From: Owenia fusiformis
Lineage: Eukaryota; Annelida; Polychaeta; Sabellida; Oweniidae
Direction: 5' to 3'
NCBI GenBank assembly: GCA_903813345.2
Contig: CAIIXF020000012.1
Location: forward strand, 9,070,432 to 9,134,431
DNA: 64,000 nt
Positions 1-10,485 of this stretch are shown one piece after another. The first letter of the stretch is position 1; each line of letters starts with the position of its first letter. The position numbers were made by a program, and so were the translations under genes. Below the pieces are notes generated by a model that was not told the DNA's origin, did not search any database, and saw only the letters and a program-made list of their open reading frames with translations.

Positions 1-660
1 GTAATCTACGTAACAGGTGTGGATTAGGGAGAAAAAAGTCTTCTTCATGTTTCATATTCCATCCCCACATGTGGAGTTTCTCCAGAGAAATTAAATCTTC
101 AAATATTTTACTGTTATTTGGATACTCCAAACTTGTTAGACTGTGTATATTCAAGAACTTAAGTCTGTGCAAACCTCCAAATGATCTGTTCTTCAACTTC
201 ATGGGCTCGGTGTTTAAGTACAAATGAAGAATTTCGAGTTTATCCAGCCCCTTAAATCCAAACGAGGATATTTCGCGTATATGATTCTTATGAAGTATTA
301 ATTCTTCTAGATTTGGCATTCCATGAAACATTCCATTTTCTATGTAACTTATTCTGTTGAAGCCTGCAGACAAGTATCTTACATCTTCCGATATGAACCA
401 GAATGTATATGTAGGTATTGTGTACAGCCCTTCGTTTTGGCACTTTATAGCTTCATTCACCTTGTAGCGAGCGGGATAACCGGCGCACGAGTACGGCCAA
501 TGTGCTTTACATGTTGTATTTTTCATCTTTACACAGATGAAAGTATCGGTGACATTTTCTTTACAATTTGCTTGACTCCATGTAATGCTGACTTCAGATG
601 TATTTGCGCTATTCTTATTTGTCACCAACAAGTCGCACGTTCTAGCACCAGTCATTAAAC
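1..660 (-). CDS. CTLD-LRR 7TM receptor locus A, exon 3 (partial)
   Basis: This is the 5' part of the large exon of an LGR/GRL101-like receptor; the transmembrane part is off the left edge. It encodes the C-terminal half of a C-type-lectin-like domain (Cys-rich end with FICVK), a short Cys-containing LRR N-cap, and the first leucine-rich repeats. It is open throughout and nearly identical to 17564-18223 of locus B; one visible change (T at 46 for C) replaces Gly by Glu. The splice acceptor AG is at 662-661. It restores phase with the single base left by exon 2 (2957-3208), giving a Gly codon. A second acceptor in the same phase lies 123 bases upstream (exon would start at 783). Function is inferred from locus B. 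Confidence 0.85.
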
Positions 661-838
661 CTTTAAATGAAAACCATAGTAGGGTTAATAGATTTAGAGG
701 GAATACTAGAGAATGTAAATGTTGGATGTTTTGACAGCATTCATACACTAACAAACCACATGTTCTAGCACCAGTCATTAAACCTTGAAATGAAGAGTAT
801 GGTCGGTTAAAAGAAAAAAGAAGGAATATGGAGAATGT
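620..838 (-). repeat. In-frame tandem duplication at the 5' end of exon 3 (locus A)
   Basis: Two diverged copies of a segment 123 bases (41 codons) apart each contain a pyrimidine-rich stretch, an AAG acceptor, and codons for GLMTGARTC followed by LLV. Both acceptors are in the same phase, so either could start exon 3. Using the distal one adds 41 residues, including a hydrophobic run. The same structure is at 18183-18401. In locus C the distal copy is interrupted by a transposon at 46970. Confidence 0.75.
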
Positions 839-2956
839 AAATAAATGTTAGTAGCAATCTTTTCAAAAATCATGCCGTTGATTCTCCGATAATCCCAATT
901 TCATCTCCTGATAAAACAGAGAAACCTGATAGGTCTAGGGCCAACCCCCGTTGTAACCAAACTACCTAGATTCAAATTAACTTCGGATCCTCGAAGAGGG
1001 CCCTAAGACATTAAAAAGTTTTTGGTGACAGGTTGCGAATTAAGAGGCCATTGCTCACAATTTTTCATCAATAAGGAATCGTAAAAATAACGAATGAGAT
1101 AACGGAATGAGGGAATTCCGTCACTCGGACCATTTCGCTATCGGATTCGTTCAAAGGCGAACATAATACTTGGAACCTTTCTCGTTTACAATGTCAATGT
1201 ATTTGGCCTTCAGGCTTTTACTGTATACAACAAGGGCTACAGAGGAAATTTTGACTTTTTACCTTTCCCAACTATCAGATCGTCGTTTATTTTACATCTT
1301 CTTCTTCATAATTACTCTATTTTCTTAAAATGTATGGATATTTCCACATACAGGGTGGTCAAAAAATAGAAACCCTGCATTTTTCTCATATCTTTGTCAT
1401 TTTAAGAAATTACTCCCTGATTTTTCACACATTTGTAAATCCTTCAATTTCCTATTACCCTACTATATTTCATGACCATCAGACTGATAGTAATGATTTT
1501 AAAACACTTTGAACAACAAGCCGTAGTTTTGGCCATCATCGGGTTGTAGGCAAACCCGCCCAGTTGTCAATAACCCAAATGCATTCATCGGCATTGAATG
1601 ATACAGATCATCTCACTTTTGAGGTCTTTAATTGTCCTGAGGTCATTTTTATACACTCTATATTTTCCATATCCCCATAGGTAGGGACATTTTGGACGAC
1701 ATGTGCAGGTTTCTCTATACCGCAATAGTGGCCATTGGGAATGTTCTTTAAAGTGCTGTAAAACAGTGACTATCAATCTGATGGTCATGAAATATAGTAG
1801 GCCGGTAGGAAATTGAATGATGCACAAACGTGTAAAGTTATTTCTTAATATGACAAAGATATTAGGAAAACAGTGTGAGGGTTTCCAGTTTTTTGACCAC
1901 CCTGTATATCACCAATTAGACTTGGGAAAATTGAGCTTGAAACTTTGCCCATCTAGCCCCAATCTAATAATAGGCACAAAAACACTTCCAAATAGTGCTT
2001 TTAAAAAACTAAGAGAGTGGCGTCGCTGATAAAAAAAAAAGTGAGGAACTGAAACCGCTAACACGGCGCTCTGTAATGATGCCAAGTGAATACTAATTAA
2101 ATTTTTGAATCAAGAAACCATGCGCTCACTGCATGCATACGTTGATTGAGAAATTAGTTGCTGCTAGCGAAACACATGCCATCTTGTTCCAGACATAATT
2201 ACGTTGTGACATAGTTACTCAATAAAAATGATAGCAGTTCATTGTGTTAGCACAGGGGTCCCGGTAATTTCATCGTAATTGAAAAGAATTTTATCGAAGA
2301 TACAATAAACTTCAAATATTATAGATAGAGTACGTAGAATAACGTTATCTAATTGGTACACTGCTTTAAATATGGGCATTCATAGCATCGTATAACTGCA
2401 GCCCACACTTTACAAATATTAACCATGTTCAGTTGTATAGTTTCTAGATAGATGAATATCGCTAATAGATGTCACCCTTGTTTGTCTTTGATTCCTTTTG
2501 GACCACACCTCTAGTCACTTCAACGCTAGAAACTTGCAATAGTCACTTAATCTCATGATTTATCAAAAAGTGTTGGTTGAATCTGTCTAGAACTCGAACG
2601 GCATACTATTGTATGACCATATCAATGTACATATTGTGATTAAAATTGAAATTGTTGGTTGTCATACGAATAAACCAAGGTTTTGATGAATATTAGCATT
2701 GCACCAATGGAGATTTGGCCCAAGTTTTTTCACAATATCATGGAAGATGATATAAATGACATAACTGTGTAGATCAAAGCTATTACTAGAGAAGACTTGT
2801 GACTGAATTCAAATATGCTAAAAATAAAGAAAAGTAAGTCACAAGAGTTAAAAAGTGCAAATCTTTTTAAATCTCATGAAAAAACGAGAATTGCTATTTA
2901 GCTATTTAGAAACTCCTTTATTCAAGTACATATTTTAACGACTTTTAAATTGGTAC
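661..2956 (-). other. Intron 2 of receptor locus A
   Basis: This intron separates the two halves of the lectin-type domain. It contains the duplicated exon 3 start (to 838) and a MITE at 1351-1904. Between 840-1350 and 1905-2956 I see no coding or RNA signal, only AT-rich sequence shared with the other units. Confidence 0.6.
1351..1904. mobile_element. Tc1/mariner-type MITE (TA target site)
   Basis: The ends read CAGGGTGGTCAAAAAA and its reverse complement, flanked by TA on both sides (1349-1350 and 1905-1906). Sub-terminal inverted repeats extend inward for well over 100 bases, including a segment around ATTTCATGACCATCAGA that pairs with one near 1785. There is no transposase inside, so this is a non-autonomous element. 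Copies are at 18914-19468 and, split by a later insertion, at 50949-51442 plus 58455-58515. Confidence 0.8.
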
Positions 2957-3208
2957 CTGCGTATATGTATTGCTGCCGTTCATGGTTAATATATGGAGGT
3001 GAATCTTTATTATTCCAGTTAATCAGTGTTTCCTTTATGCATGCAGCCTCCCTACGCCCATAAGAATAAATAGACGTAATTGCAGCCAAGAAGGCATCCT
3101 TGGACCAACAGCTTTCCCTAGCTTCCACCCATGTCAGCTTGTGTGTTTTCGTAGTAAACAAACTGTAACATGCATCATCACACCCGTACCAGCCATTTGG
3201 ACATGTAT
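2957..3208 (-). CDS. Receptor locus A, exon 2: N-terminal half of a C-type-lectin-like domain
   Basis: The exon has 252 bases and phase-1 borders on both sides. The acceptor is TTTTTTCAG, ending at 3209, and the donor GT is at 2956-2955. It encodes 84 residues that start DTCPNGW, carry CDDACYSL, then LTWVEARESC and AFLAAITS, and end ...QQYIYA. This matches the first half of a C-type lectin fold (CPxGW, CY, W-EA-C, LA-I-S). The residues after the junction, GL from exon 3, occupy the place of the family's WIGL motif. It is placed in the receptor gene because the phases agree on both sides (G|AT gives Asp, G|GT gives Gly) and strand and order fit. I do not see the Glu-Pro-Asn or Gln-Pro-Asp sugar-binding motif. 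Confidence 0.78.
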
Positions 3209-3640
3209 CTGAAAAAACATGTATAGCATTTGTCGGTTAAAGCTGCATTTTGGACATGTACGAAATAACATTTGTAACATCAGTCAGTTGAAACTGTATT
3301 TTGAACATGTACCTGAAATAACATTTGTAAGATATGTCAGGTGAAATCGCATTTTGGACATGTACCTGAAGTAACATTTGTAACATATTTCAGATGAAAC
3401 TGCATTTTGGACATGTATCTGAAATAACATTTGTAACCTCTGTCAGTTGAAATCGTATTTTAGACAGTAATGTATCTGAAATAACATTTGTAACATCTGT
3501 CAGTTGAAACTGCATTTTGTTTAAGTATCTTAAATAGCATTTATAACATCTGTCAGTTGAAACTGCATTTTTGACATGAATCTGAAATAATATTTGTAAC
3601 ATCTGTCAGTTGAAATTGCTTGTGTATCTGAAATTTCTGA
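3201..3640 (-). repeat. Minisatellite built from the exon 2 acceptor region
   Basis: About nine imperfect units with a period of 52-60 bases. On the minus strand each unit carries an intron end ending in TTTCAG, followed by ATACATGTCCAAAATG. That is the same acceptor plus the first bases of exon 2, so the array consists of repeated copies of a splice acceptor upstream of the real one. An open stretch at 3390-3602 (minus) is only the translation of these units. Equivalent arrays lie at 20764-21203 and 59801-60175 (one unit fewer). Confidence 0.85.
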
Positions 3641-3909
3641 CTAGCTTTTCTACTGTCCATTGTTGAGTATTGTACTGATGTACTGTGAAAATTACAAGAA
3701 TGTCCTCTAATAGGAAGGTGCTACTGGGTGGAGCCAAAAGTGGTTCGCCGTGGTTCAGGTCTACATGAAATTCTTTTCAAAATAACCGCCTTAAAATGTG
3801 AACATTTTCATACATAATTATATTTCTGACGTCAAAGTAATTTAAGATCGGATGACTTCATGAAGAAATTACATTACACAGACTCAGCAGAAATAATGTC
3901 ATCAAAAAC

Positions 3910-4208
3910 ATGACTGCTGAACAGAATATCAATAATATTCAGCGTCAAATTAGAAGCAGCACCAAGTTCCATATACTCCTAGATAAATTAAAACAGGATA
4001 CAATCAAATACATTCATGAAGCTTATGGAAAGGACACTATATCTATCCCTGGCATATATTGTTGGTACCGCTCTTTCAAAGAGGGAGAAAGTCAGTTGCA
4101 GATAAACCCAGACAGGGGTGGCCAAAAGTTGTAACTTCACCTAGTCAGATTAATACAATAAAAGAAATATTGGATGAATTCCTATCAGAAAAATTACAGA
4201 CTGACTGA
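3910..4208 (+). pseudogene. Mariner-like transposase fragment, N-terminal helix-turn-helix
   Basis: The reading frame starts MTAEQNINNIQRQIR and contains IHEAYGKDTISIPG, then WYRSFKEGES and NPDRGG. This is the arrangement of the N-terminal DNA-binding region of mariner transposases (MTxEQR..., YGxxALS, WxxRFKxGRE, DPRSGRP). A one-base shift near 4125 moves the frame, after which SQINTIKEILDEF continues the family pattern. No catalytic DDD/E region follows, so this is a dead fragment. It is carried in each unit (21473-21771, 60457-60755). Confidence 0.65.
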
Positions 4209-4611
4209 TTAAACTGTTGGTTGCACGCACCATAATACTCAAAATGATTTAGAGGTGACATTGATGTGTGACAAGAGGATGCGCTAGCTGAGGAGCAATA
4301 TTAACATTTTAAGTTGGTCATTTTGAGACTTTTTTCGTGCAGACTTGATCCACCACTAACCACCTTTGGCTGAACCCAGCACCACCACCCTGTTGGAGTA
4401 CAGTCCTGTAACTTTCACAGTACATCAGTATAATACTTGACAATGCACACTAGAAAAATTATAAAGATATATGAAAAACAAAAAAGTTACGGCATTTTTA
4501 TCAGTTCTTATTGAACACCCTGTATATCATATCTTCAGAGGTTGACAGTAATCATACACGATACTGTTTTTATATTTTATTTCTTAAAAGATTTAAGAAT
4601 TTTAAGATATA

Positions 4612-4772
4612 GAGGTTCTTATATGAGTACTTGTGCAAGATCGTCCATTCTTGATGAGCTTTGATAATTCTTCTTTATCGAGTCGCAGACGAGATAAAGA
4701 AACATTATCAAAGCGAGTCAAGAATGGACGATATTGCACAGGTACGAGTACAAGAACGTTTTTCTCATATGA
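4612..4772. repeat. Long imperfect palindrome
   Basis: Arms of roughly 45 well-matched bases (GTGCAAGATCGTCCATTCTT pairs with AAGAATGGACGATATTGCAC), with outer extensions, surround a short apex containing GAGTCGCAGAC. Copies are at 22175-22335 and, as a left arm only, at 61155-61236. The deletion in unit 3 begins exactly at this apex. Confidence 0.85.
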
Positions 4773-5888
4773 CTCTGTATTATGCTTTATTTTCACGTCT
4801 TCATGACAAAACTGGGTGCAAAATAGCTTCAGATTAATGGAACTTCATCTTTCAATTGTTATGACGTCATAACAATATTGTAGAAAATACATGGATACAC
4901 GAGGCAACAAAGCTCCATCGTTATGACGTCACAGCTTAGTTTTGTAGAATGAGCATGGATACTAGTAGCAACGGTGTATTTGTTGCTATGTTGTTGATGT
5001 TTATAGACCGGTGATGTCACAAGTAAATCTCATCTTACACGTGTGACTTTTTAAGATGAAAGATGGCAATATCTTGCATGGGGTAAAGATGGCTGTATCT
5101 TGGTTAGTCATATGAGAAAATAATATCTTACCAGGAATTATGCAACTTGAATTATATAGATATACAATTCGTCAAATATTACCGAAATTCTAAAATACTT
5201 CCTGGGTCTTAATTGGCTTTAACCAATATTTAAGAAGGTTTGTTAATTGAGGTCTGAACTTATAAAAACGAAGTTTTTCTGAATTTCAAATCTGTATAAT
5301 ACAGTAGCATCTGTTTGTCATTGGTATAATCTATTTTAATATGTATTATACTAAAAATGAATGGGGTATAATCCTGTTAAAGCTGTGGTGAAACTAAATT
5401 ATATCAACTAATATTGGAATATATTTTGGTATAGTTTAATATCAGACTCTATGATATTATGGTTCCATATCAGATGTTTTAATTTTGAATGATATTTTCT
5501 GTGATACTGGATTAAACAACAGATTAAACATTAATATCAGATGTTATCATACACATTAATCATGGGATTTTACATAGTGCAATGTGTCGATTCCAACGCA
5601 AGCATATTGAATGTGAATTAAAAATGATGGTTTAGATAATATGTCCACTTTGCATTCACCAAAGCTATGGATTCAGAGCATTACCAATCCATTTAAAGGA
5701 CGTCCTATCTACCTTTTTAAAGTTGTTGTCAAAAGAAGCATTCTCAATTAAGCTTAAATAAATTCAGGCCTGCTAGACCTTTTAGAATACAGGCATCTTA
5801 TGGAATATTGTAAGCATGATATCTGAAAGTGTTTTAAAAGGCTACCCCCTAGGTTCAACTCGCCTAACAGTTACAACGTTTCTCTCAC

Positions 5889-5952
5889 CTTCCTCAGTGT
5901 TTGTTTTCTCCAAAACGAAGATGTAAAACATCAGTAGGAAAATAGCTCTCAT
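5889..5952 (-). CDS. Receptor locus A, exon 1: signal peptide
   Basis: The start codon is at 5952-5950. Twenty-one codons encode MRAIFLLMFYIFVLEKTNTEE, a short basic start followed by a hydrophobic core, typical of a secretory signal peptide. The exon ends with one base before a good donor (G|GTGAGAG at 5888). This phase matches the acceptor of exon 2, giving Asp then TCPNGW. The bases just before the ATG are purine-rich and show no acceptor, so this is taken as a first exon. An identical exon is at 23365-23428; it is missing in unit 3. The alternative is a short open stretch that mimics an exon, but the phase and signal make that less likely. Confidence 0.68.
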
Positions 5953-7150
5953 GCTGCAGTTGCCGTTCGCCCTCTTTGGAAGTCAGTAAATATATGATTT
6001 GACTGGTATATCTGAGCCAAATAGTTCTGCAAATAATTTAAATGATTCTAAAATCAAATCGTAGAGTAGATTACAAGATAATGTTTTATATTTTATTAGC
6101 AGTCTACAATCTTTGTATATAAATAAATGCTAGGATCTGTTAGAATATATTGATTTCTACGTAGCGCCTGGTACGCTGGGTACGCACCGTAGGCGTACCA
6201 GATGGTTGCAAATTCGCTCCAAATACAACTAAATATCAAAAACTTCCTCCCAGACCCCCATCATGGCTCCATCGATCTTTATGGTAATTGACAAGATCTA
6301 TGGGTAGGGGTTAGATAGACAAGTGAAGTTAAACAAGTTCAACTGAGTTAAATTTTGTTTTTTTATATTAAAACACTGTTTGATGAACTAAATACAACAT
6401 TTTTTTCTAAACGTTGAGAATGTGAATTTTTTAGATTTTTTCGATAATCGGAATAAAAAGAAAACAATGTTGAATTAAGTTCACCAAACTGCAACCAGTC
6501 CTTTACCGAATTGTTTATTTTATTGCTTGACTTTTCGAAAATGTACTCACCAGATCTCGTAGTCTTGGCTATCGAATATGTTCTCTCCGATGGTAAAAAG
6601 GCTTTTCTCATATATTCAAAATAATCTTAGTCCAAGACCTCAAACGAATAGTATCAAAATCGCCAAAACAAAAGAAACCTTTGATAATTAATATTTGACA
6701 GTGACATTATCAGTCTTTTTCGCATTGTTAAAAGTTAATGCAGTCTTGAAAAAGATTCCACTGCTTGAGTAGACATTTAAATTGTTTAATCTACTGCGCA
6801 TATAAATGTATTTGTAATATGTACTGTGTGGACTTTTATATATCTGTGACTCAGGACAGTATCCTGCCTATTTACGATTGCAGCTAGAACTAATCATGGT
6901 AATGCATTCAATTATATATCATTGCATCTAAAACTGCACTTTTAATCATTATTTTGCATGAGTAAGACTGGTTTTATGATCAGCATACTTAGGTTTTTAA
7001 TCAGTGAATGGGCAGTTTGTGCAACCAACACAAATTACCAAAAATCATGGACCACTCGGAATACAAAATGGAATTAAATTCAAAATTAAGTCATGTGAAA
7101 ATGCCAAAATGAGGTTCAGGAAACACTATGTGACTAGAGATTCTTGAATT
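5953..7150. other. 5' flank of locus A, with possible alternative first exon
   Basis: No supported gene except the possible exon at 6551-6611. A CATATATTTA stretch about 55 bases upstream of the exon 1 ATG (minus strand) might be a TATA-like element, but this is weak. Near 6170-6205 is a small hairpin (CTGGTACGC ... GCGTACCAG). Units 2 and 3 carry an extra segment of about 85-95 bases (23738-23823, 61470-61555) that is absent here at about 6265. Confidence 0.4.
6551..6611 (-). CDS. Candidate alternative first exon of locus A (phase-compatible)
   Basis: On the minus strand an ATG at 6611 opens 20 codons (MRKAFLPSERTYSIAKTTRS) plus one base, then a strong donor (G|GTGAGT at 6550). The phase equals that of exon 1, so it could splice straight to the lectin exon. 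It would give a product without a classical signal peptide, or it may be a 5'-UTR exon. It is kept in all three units (24113-24173, 61844-61904), including unit 3 where exon 1 is lost. Conservation between units says little because the units are recent copies. Confidence 0.35.
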
Positions 7151-7179
7151 TAATTACAAACATTTGAAGAAGAACTATT

Positions 7180-7560
7180 CACACATTTCACACTATCGTT
7201 CCTAAAGCTCAATCAGACAAGCACAATTGAGAACTATCATTTGATATTAGAGTCAAGAAAGACTACCATTCTTTCAAATCCTGAGGTACAATCAGGCAAG
7301 AACAATTGAGAACTAACATTCGATATCAAGCAACAACGAGTCACGAATAATCTAAGACTATCGTTCCTTCACATCTAAAGAAAAATCAAAGACTATCTTT
7401 CCTCCCTGAGGCACAATTGAGAACTGTCATTCCTTCCTGGGCCACAATGTGTCACGGGCATAATTGCTTAAACACAATCAAGAACTATTTTCATGACGAG
7501 TCAAGAATAATGGAAGAATACCGTAAGTAGAAACTATAGTGAACTATAAGTAGAAACAAT
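7180..7560. repeat. Degenerate short form of the 124-bp satellite
   Basis: A few decayed repeats of words such as AAAAATCAAAGACTATC, CACAATTGAGAACT and GAGTCAAGAATAAT. The same words form a long regular array in unit 3 (62460-64000). The copy in unit 2 is at about 24742-25122. Confidence 0.7.
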
Positions 7561-7888
7561 CAAGAAACTTTATTTTATTGAGATACAGTCAACTAAGCAC
7601 AATCAAAGCAGATCTGTCTTACTTTCTTTAATCTCAATTGTTCGCTCACAATCAATGACGAGTTTAATTTGCCAATGCAAAAACTTATATGAAAAGTGAG
7701 TACCAAAACGACATGTTTAAACAAATGATGCAATTACATTCAGTGTACAGTTTCTAACGATTGTCTCGTTTTGCAAGACACAAAATCAAAAAAATCTACA
7801 ATATAAAGTGTATAAAATGTAATATATATAATATGATTGATATGATATGAAACGATACGCTATAATGTAATAAATATTTTATAATATG

Positions 7889-7912
7889 TGGGTTCGATCC
7901 CCACTGGGGTAG
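7889..7912 (+). other. tRNA T-arm-like remnant
   Basis: The sequence GTGGGTTCGATCCCCAC is a perfect T-arm with an RNA polymerase III B-box, but there is no A-box or acceptor stem upstream, only AT-rich DNA. It is probably the relic of a tRNA-derived SINE. It is repeated in unit 2 near 25451. Confidence 0.45.
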
Positions 7913-9350
7913 ACTGACATTTCCACCTCAGCCCTTCAGATTTCATTCTTCGTTTTCATTAACTAATTTCATTAACTAAGATAATATAATATAGAATTGG
8001 GTCCCTTGCAATAGCATATTTAACACAAACATGAATATATAAGCACAAATGTCAAAGGGAAGGGTGACTAAAAAACAACAAGAAAAGCAAACTGTAAGTG
8101 TAAATCTGTCATAAGAAAAGTAGACCCTATATATCCCAAACCATGATCTAACGTGAAGAGAAACAATGTCTAACATCCGTATCCCCTCTCCAATCGAGGA
8201 CCAATATCAAAATCCAAAACCAGAACACCAAGGGACATTTCATTCATACTGAAGTCATTACAATACATGTTGAAGTAAAATTAAAAAAATTGATAGCCAA
8301 TACTCATAACATCAAAAATAGTTGTAGATACTAGTACTCATAAAAGATGAAGTCCATAGGCAATTCAAAGGGTCAACATCTGTTCGCAAAGTCGTCATCA
8401 TAATCCATAAAACACAACAATTCACAATGGTCATGAGGAGAAAACTATGGCTGGTTTCGATCCCTATTTCTCAACCATTAATGCCATACACAGCCAATAT
8501 AATTCGACACCGTTTCGGCATCGAACAAATTCGGCACCGTTCCGGCACCGTTTCGACACCGTTCCGGCACCGAAACCTTTCGACACCAAAATTTGCTACC
8601 GGACTAGTCAGTCCATTTGGTGCCGAAACGGCACCGAAATTTGGCACCGAAACGGCGTCGAAAATCAGATTGCATTTTGGGGGTGTAGCCGGGATCCACC
8701 TCAAAAGGTACCAAGTGAAAAAAGTGTGAGTTCATTGCAAATTTATTATACCATTCCTACATCCTTCAGTATCTCAAGTGGTAAAACTTAAAAGGACGGG
8801 TGTCATTAAGGGCCTATTTTAGCCCCCAAAGATATCTGATAATAATGCATATCATATTTAAGAAAAATCATTTGTGCTTTATAAAAAAAACAATTTCAGC
8901 GAATTTTGACCTTTGATGTTCACACAACATTCATTTAAAGATCATATACAATTTTTGGTGTTTTTACAAAAAAATCTTTATTTATTGTTGTCTAAGTAAA
9001 TAGTATATAAATATTAACCAATTTAAATATATTAAAATGTAATATATGAAATACTGAAGAAAAGATACGATTAAAATTGTTTTCATGGAAAAGCACATAG
9101 GGCAATATTGACAAAATGCAAATGCTATTTTGGTAGATTCTGGGCTAGCAATCCGTACATTTCAACTGTGACTGTAATGGATTACTATTGACTTTTATCA
9201 ACATCACAGAGCAACATTTAAGCAACTTAAATACAAGGAAAATCAAAGATCTTCTCATTTCTAAAACGAGGAACAAAAGCATGAATTCAAGGAAAATAAA
9301 TGATGGCCTGTGCCAAAATATATAACATATGAGAAAGTTGTGGCACAGTA
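7913..9350. other. Intergenic DNA between receptor loci
   Basis: AT-rich sequence shared with 25475-26720. Apart from the 197-bp hairpin insertion at 8489-8685 I see no gene, RNA or regulatory signal. The open stretches at 7976-8176 and 9145-9372 (minus) show no recognisable domain. Confidence 0.5.
8489..8685. mobile_element. 197-bp GC-rich foldback insertion, unit 1 only
   Basis: Present here but cleanly absent in unit 2 at 26050. It is flanked by TA (8487-8488 and 8686-8687), where the empty site has one TA, so it fits a TA target duplication with ends CAC...GTG. The interior is dominated by TTCGGCACCG and CGGCACCGTTTCG words, arranged as an imperfect inverted repeat (about 8509-8665). The overlapping open frames on both strands are a product of the repeats. 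Confidence 0.7.
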
Positions 9351-9361
9351 AAGGATATGTA

Positions 9362-9490
9362 TAGGATATCATATGATTTTAAATGATTTTATCTTTATCT
9401 ACGAGTTGATGTCAATATCTTGCCAAGTTAGCATAGCGAATTAGCGCAGATATTGATATCAATGAGTTCATAGGATGTTCTATTTTTCCC
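9362..9490. repeat. Imperfect palindrome of the GATATCA..GCATAGCGAATTAGC family
   Basis: The arms contain TATCTACGAGTTGATGTCAATATCTT and its decayed partner GATATTGATATCAATGAGTTCATAGGAT, around an apex AGCATAGCGAATTAGC. It is related to the better preserved hairpins at 48327-48468 and 48760-48898. A further 17-bp-stem hairpin (GTGATATCTGTG...) is at 9625-9665. Both recur in unit 2. Confidence 0.65.
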
Positions 9491-9889
9491 ATAGTTCACC
9501 TCTAAAACTAAACAAAGCATATCAAAACAATATCCATTCATTCATTCTTCCCCATTATGTCATGAAATCACTATGTAACAAAACACATCATATTGGTGGT
9601 AGTTTTCAAATCCCTGCCAAAAGGTGATATCTGTGAAATATTTTCCGTATTCCACAGATATCACTTTTTCCACGCATTTGCAGAATATCATAAATATGTT
9701 TTCATGTTACCTAACAGAGTGGAACAGAGTTCAACTATGGGATAAAGAATAAAAAATAGGTACATAATTGAATTTCCACTCCAAAAATATTAAATATGGG
9801 GATTTAAAGAAAGAATATTGAATATGAGATTCAAAAAGTCAAGTGGCCTCATGTCTCACATTACCTAAACCCCAGATCCTCGATGTCAT

Positions 9890-10485
9890 ATATACTTGTT
9901 TATCCCATACTTGGACGTGTTATAGGTACATAAAGCCGGTTTGTAAAAACTTATATTTTCATCAGCGGGCAGATATAGCTTTACGTCCCGCTCCGAGCGG
10001 GCAGATATAGTATATCTGCCCGCTACGTCATAATCGCCGCTCGCATATTTGTTCATAATTTGTAACGTTCGCGTAATGACTGTAAACGACAATGGAGAAA
10101 ACACAGATAATCGGGATCTGTTTGATGGTTTAAAAAAGGGGAAGGAACATTCCACTTAATCAATAAGATATTCGAGAAAATAAATGTGGGAATATTTGAG
10201 AGAACAGGAAATTCGGTCACGGCCAAGAAAACAAAACTGGACATGAATATTCTAAAATATTTCCACGATTGAACAATGTGTACCGGATGACCAAGATTGG
10301 TATGGGATAAACATATTATCCTATAGTCGGTTCAGGATATTGGGATTATCCCTTGGCCAATATAACATATTTTCCCTCGGGACCTGCGGCCCTCGGGCAA
10401 ATATATTATATTGGCCTTGGGATAATCCCAATATCCTGAACCTCATATAGGATAATCTCTATATACTGTATATCAATGTTATTTA
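9890..10485. repeat. Palindrome-rich dispersed block with a large hairpin
   Basis: The block contains a palindromic AGCGGGCAGATATA..TATATCTGCCCGCT motif (9966-10024) and a long hairpin at 10320-10451. The hairpin arms of about 50 bases run TTCAGGATATTGGGATTATC... to GATAATCCCAATATCCTGAA, and its GC-rich apex is CCCTCGGGACCTGCGGCCCTCGGG. The same block, in reverse orientation, is part of the element at 46970-50370 (about 47800-48190). A copy is at 27253-27848. Small open frames here are not convincing genes. Confidence 0.75.

Larger units (their letters stand above)
3641..5888 (-). other. Intron 1 of receptor locus A (distal part)
   Basis: Apart from the mariner fragment at 3910-4208 and the palindrome at 4612-4772, this stretch is AT-rich with no coding signal that I can support. 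Near 5330-5560 it is rich in repeated ATATCAGA/TATTATA words. About 95 bases between 4790 and 4885 (with a TTATGACGTCATAA palindrome) are missing from unit 2. Confidence 0.6.

Noticed and set aside
3390-3602. 70-codon frame with repeated TDVTNVISDT
   Set aside because: Translation of the acceptor minisatellite, not a gene; same for 20953-21165 and 59937-60149.
7889-7912. Intact tRNA gene
   Set aside because: Only the T-arm is present; no A-box, D-arm, anticodon arm or acceptor stem.
8427-8791. Three overlapping open frames of 77-114 codons on both strands
   Set aside because: Produced by the stop-poor CGGCACCG repeats of a 197-bp insertion that is absent from unit 2.
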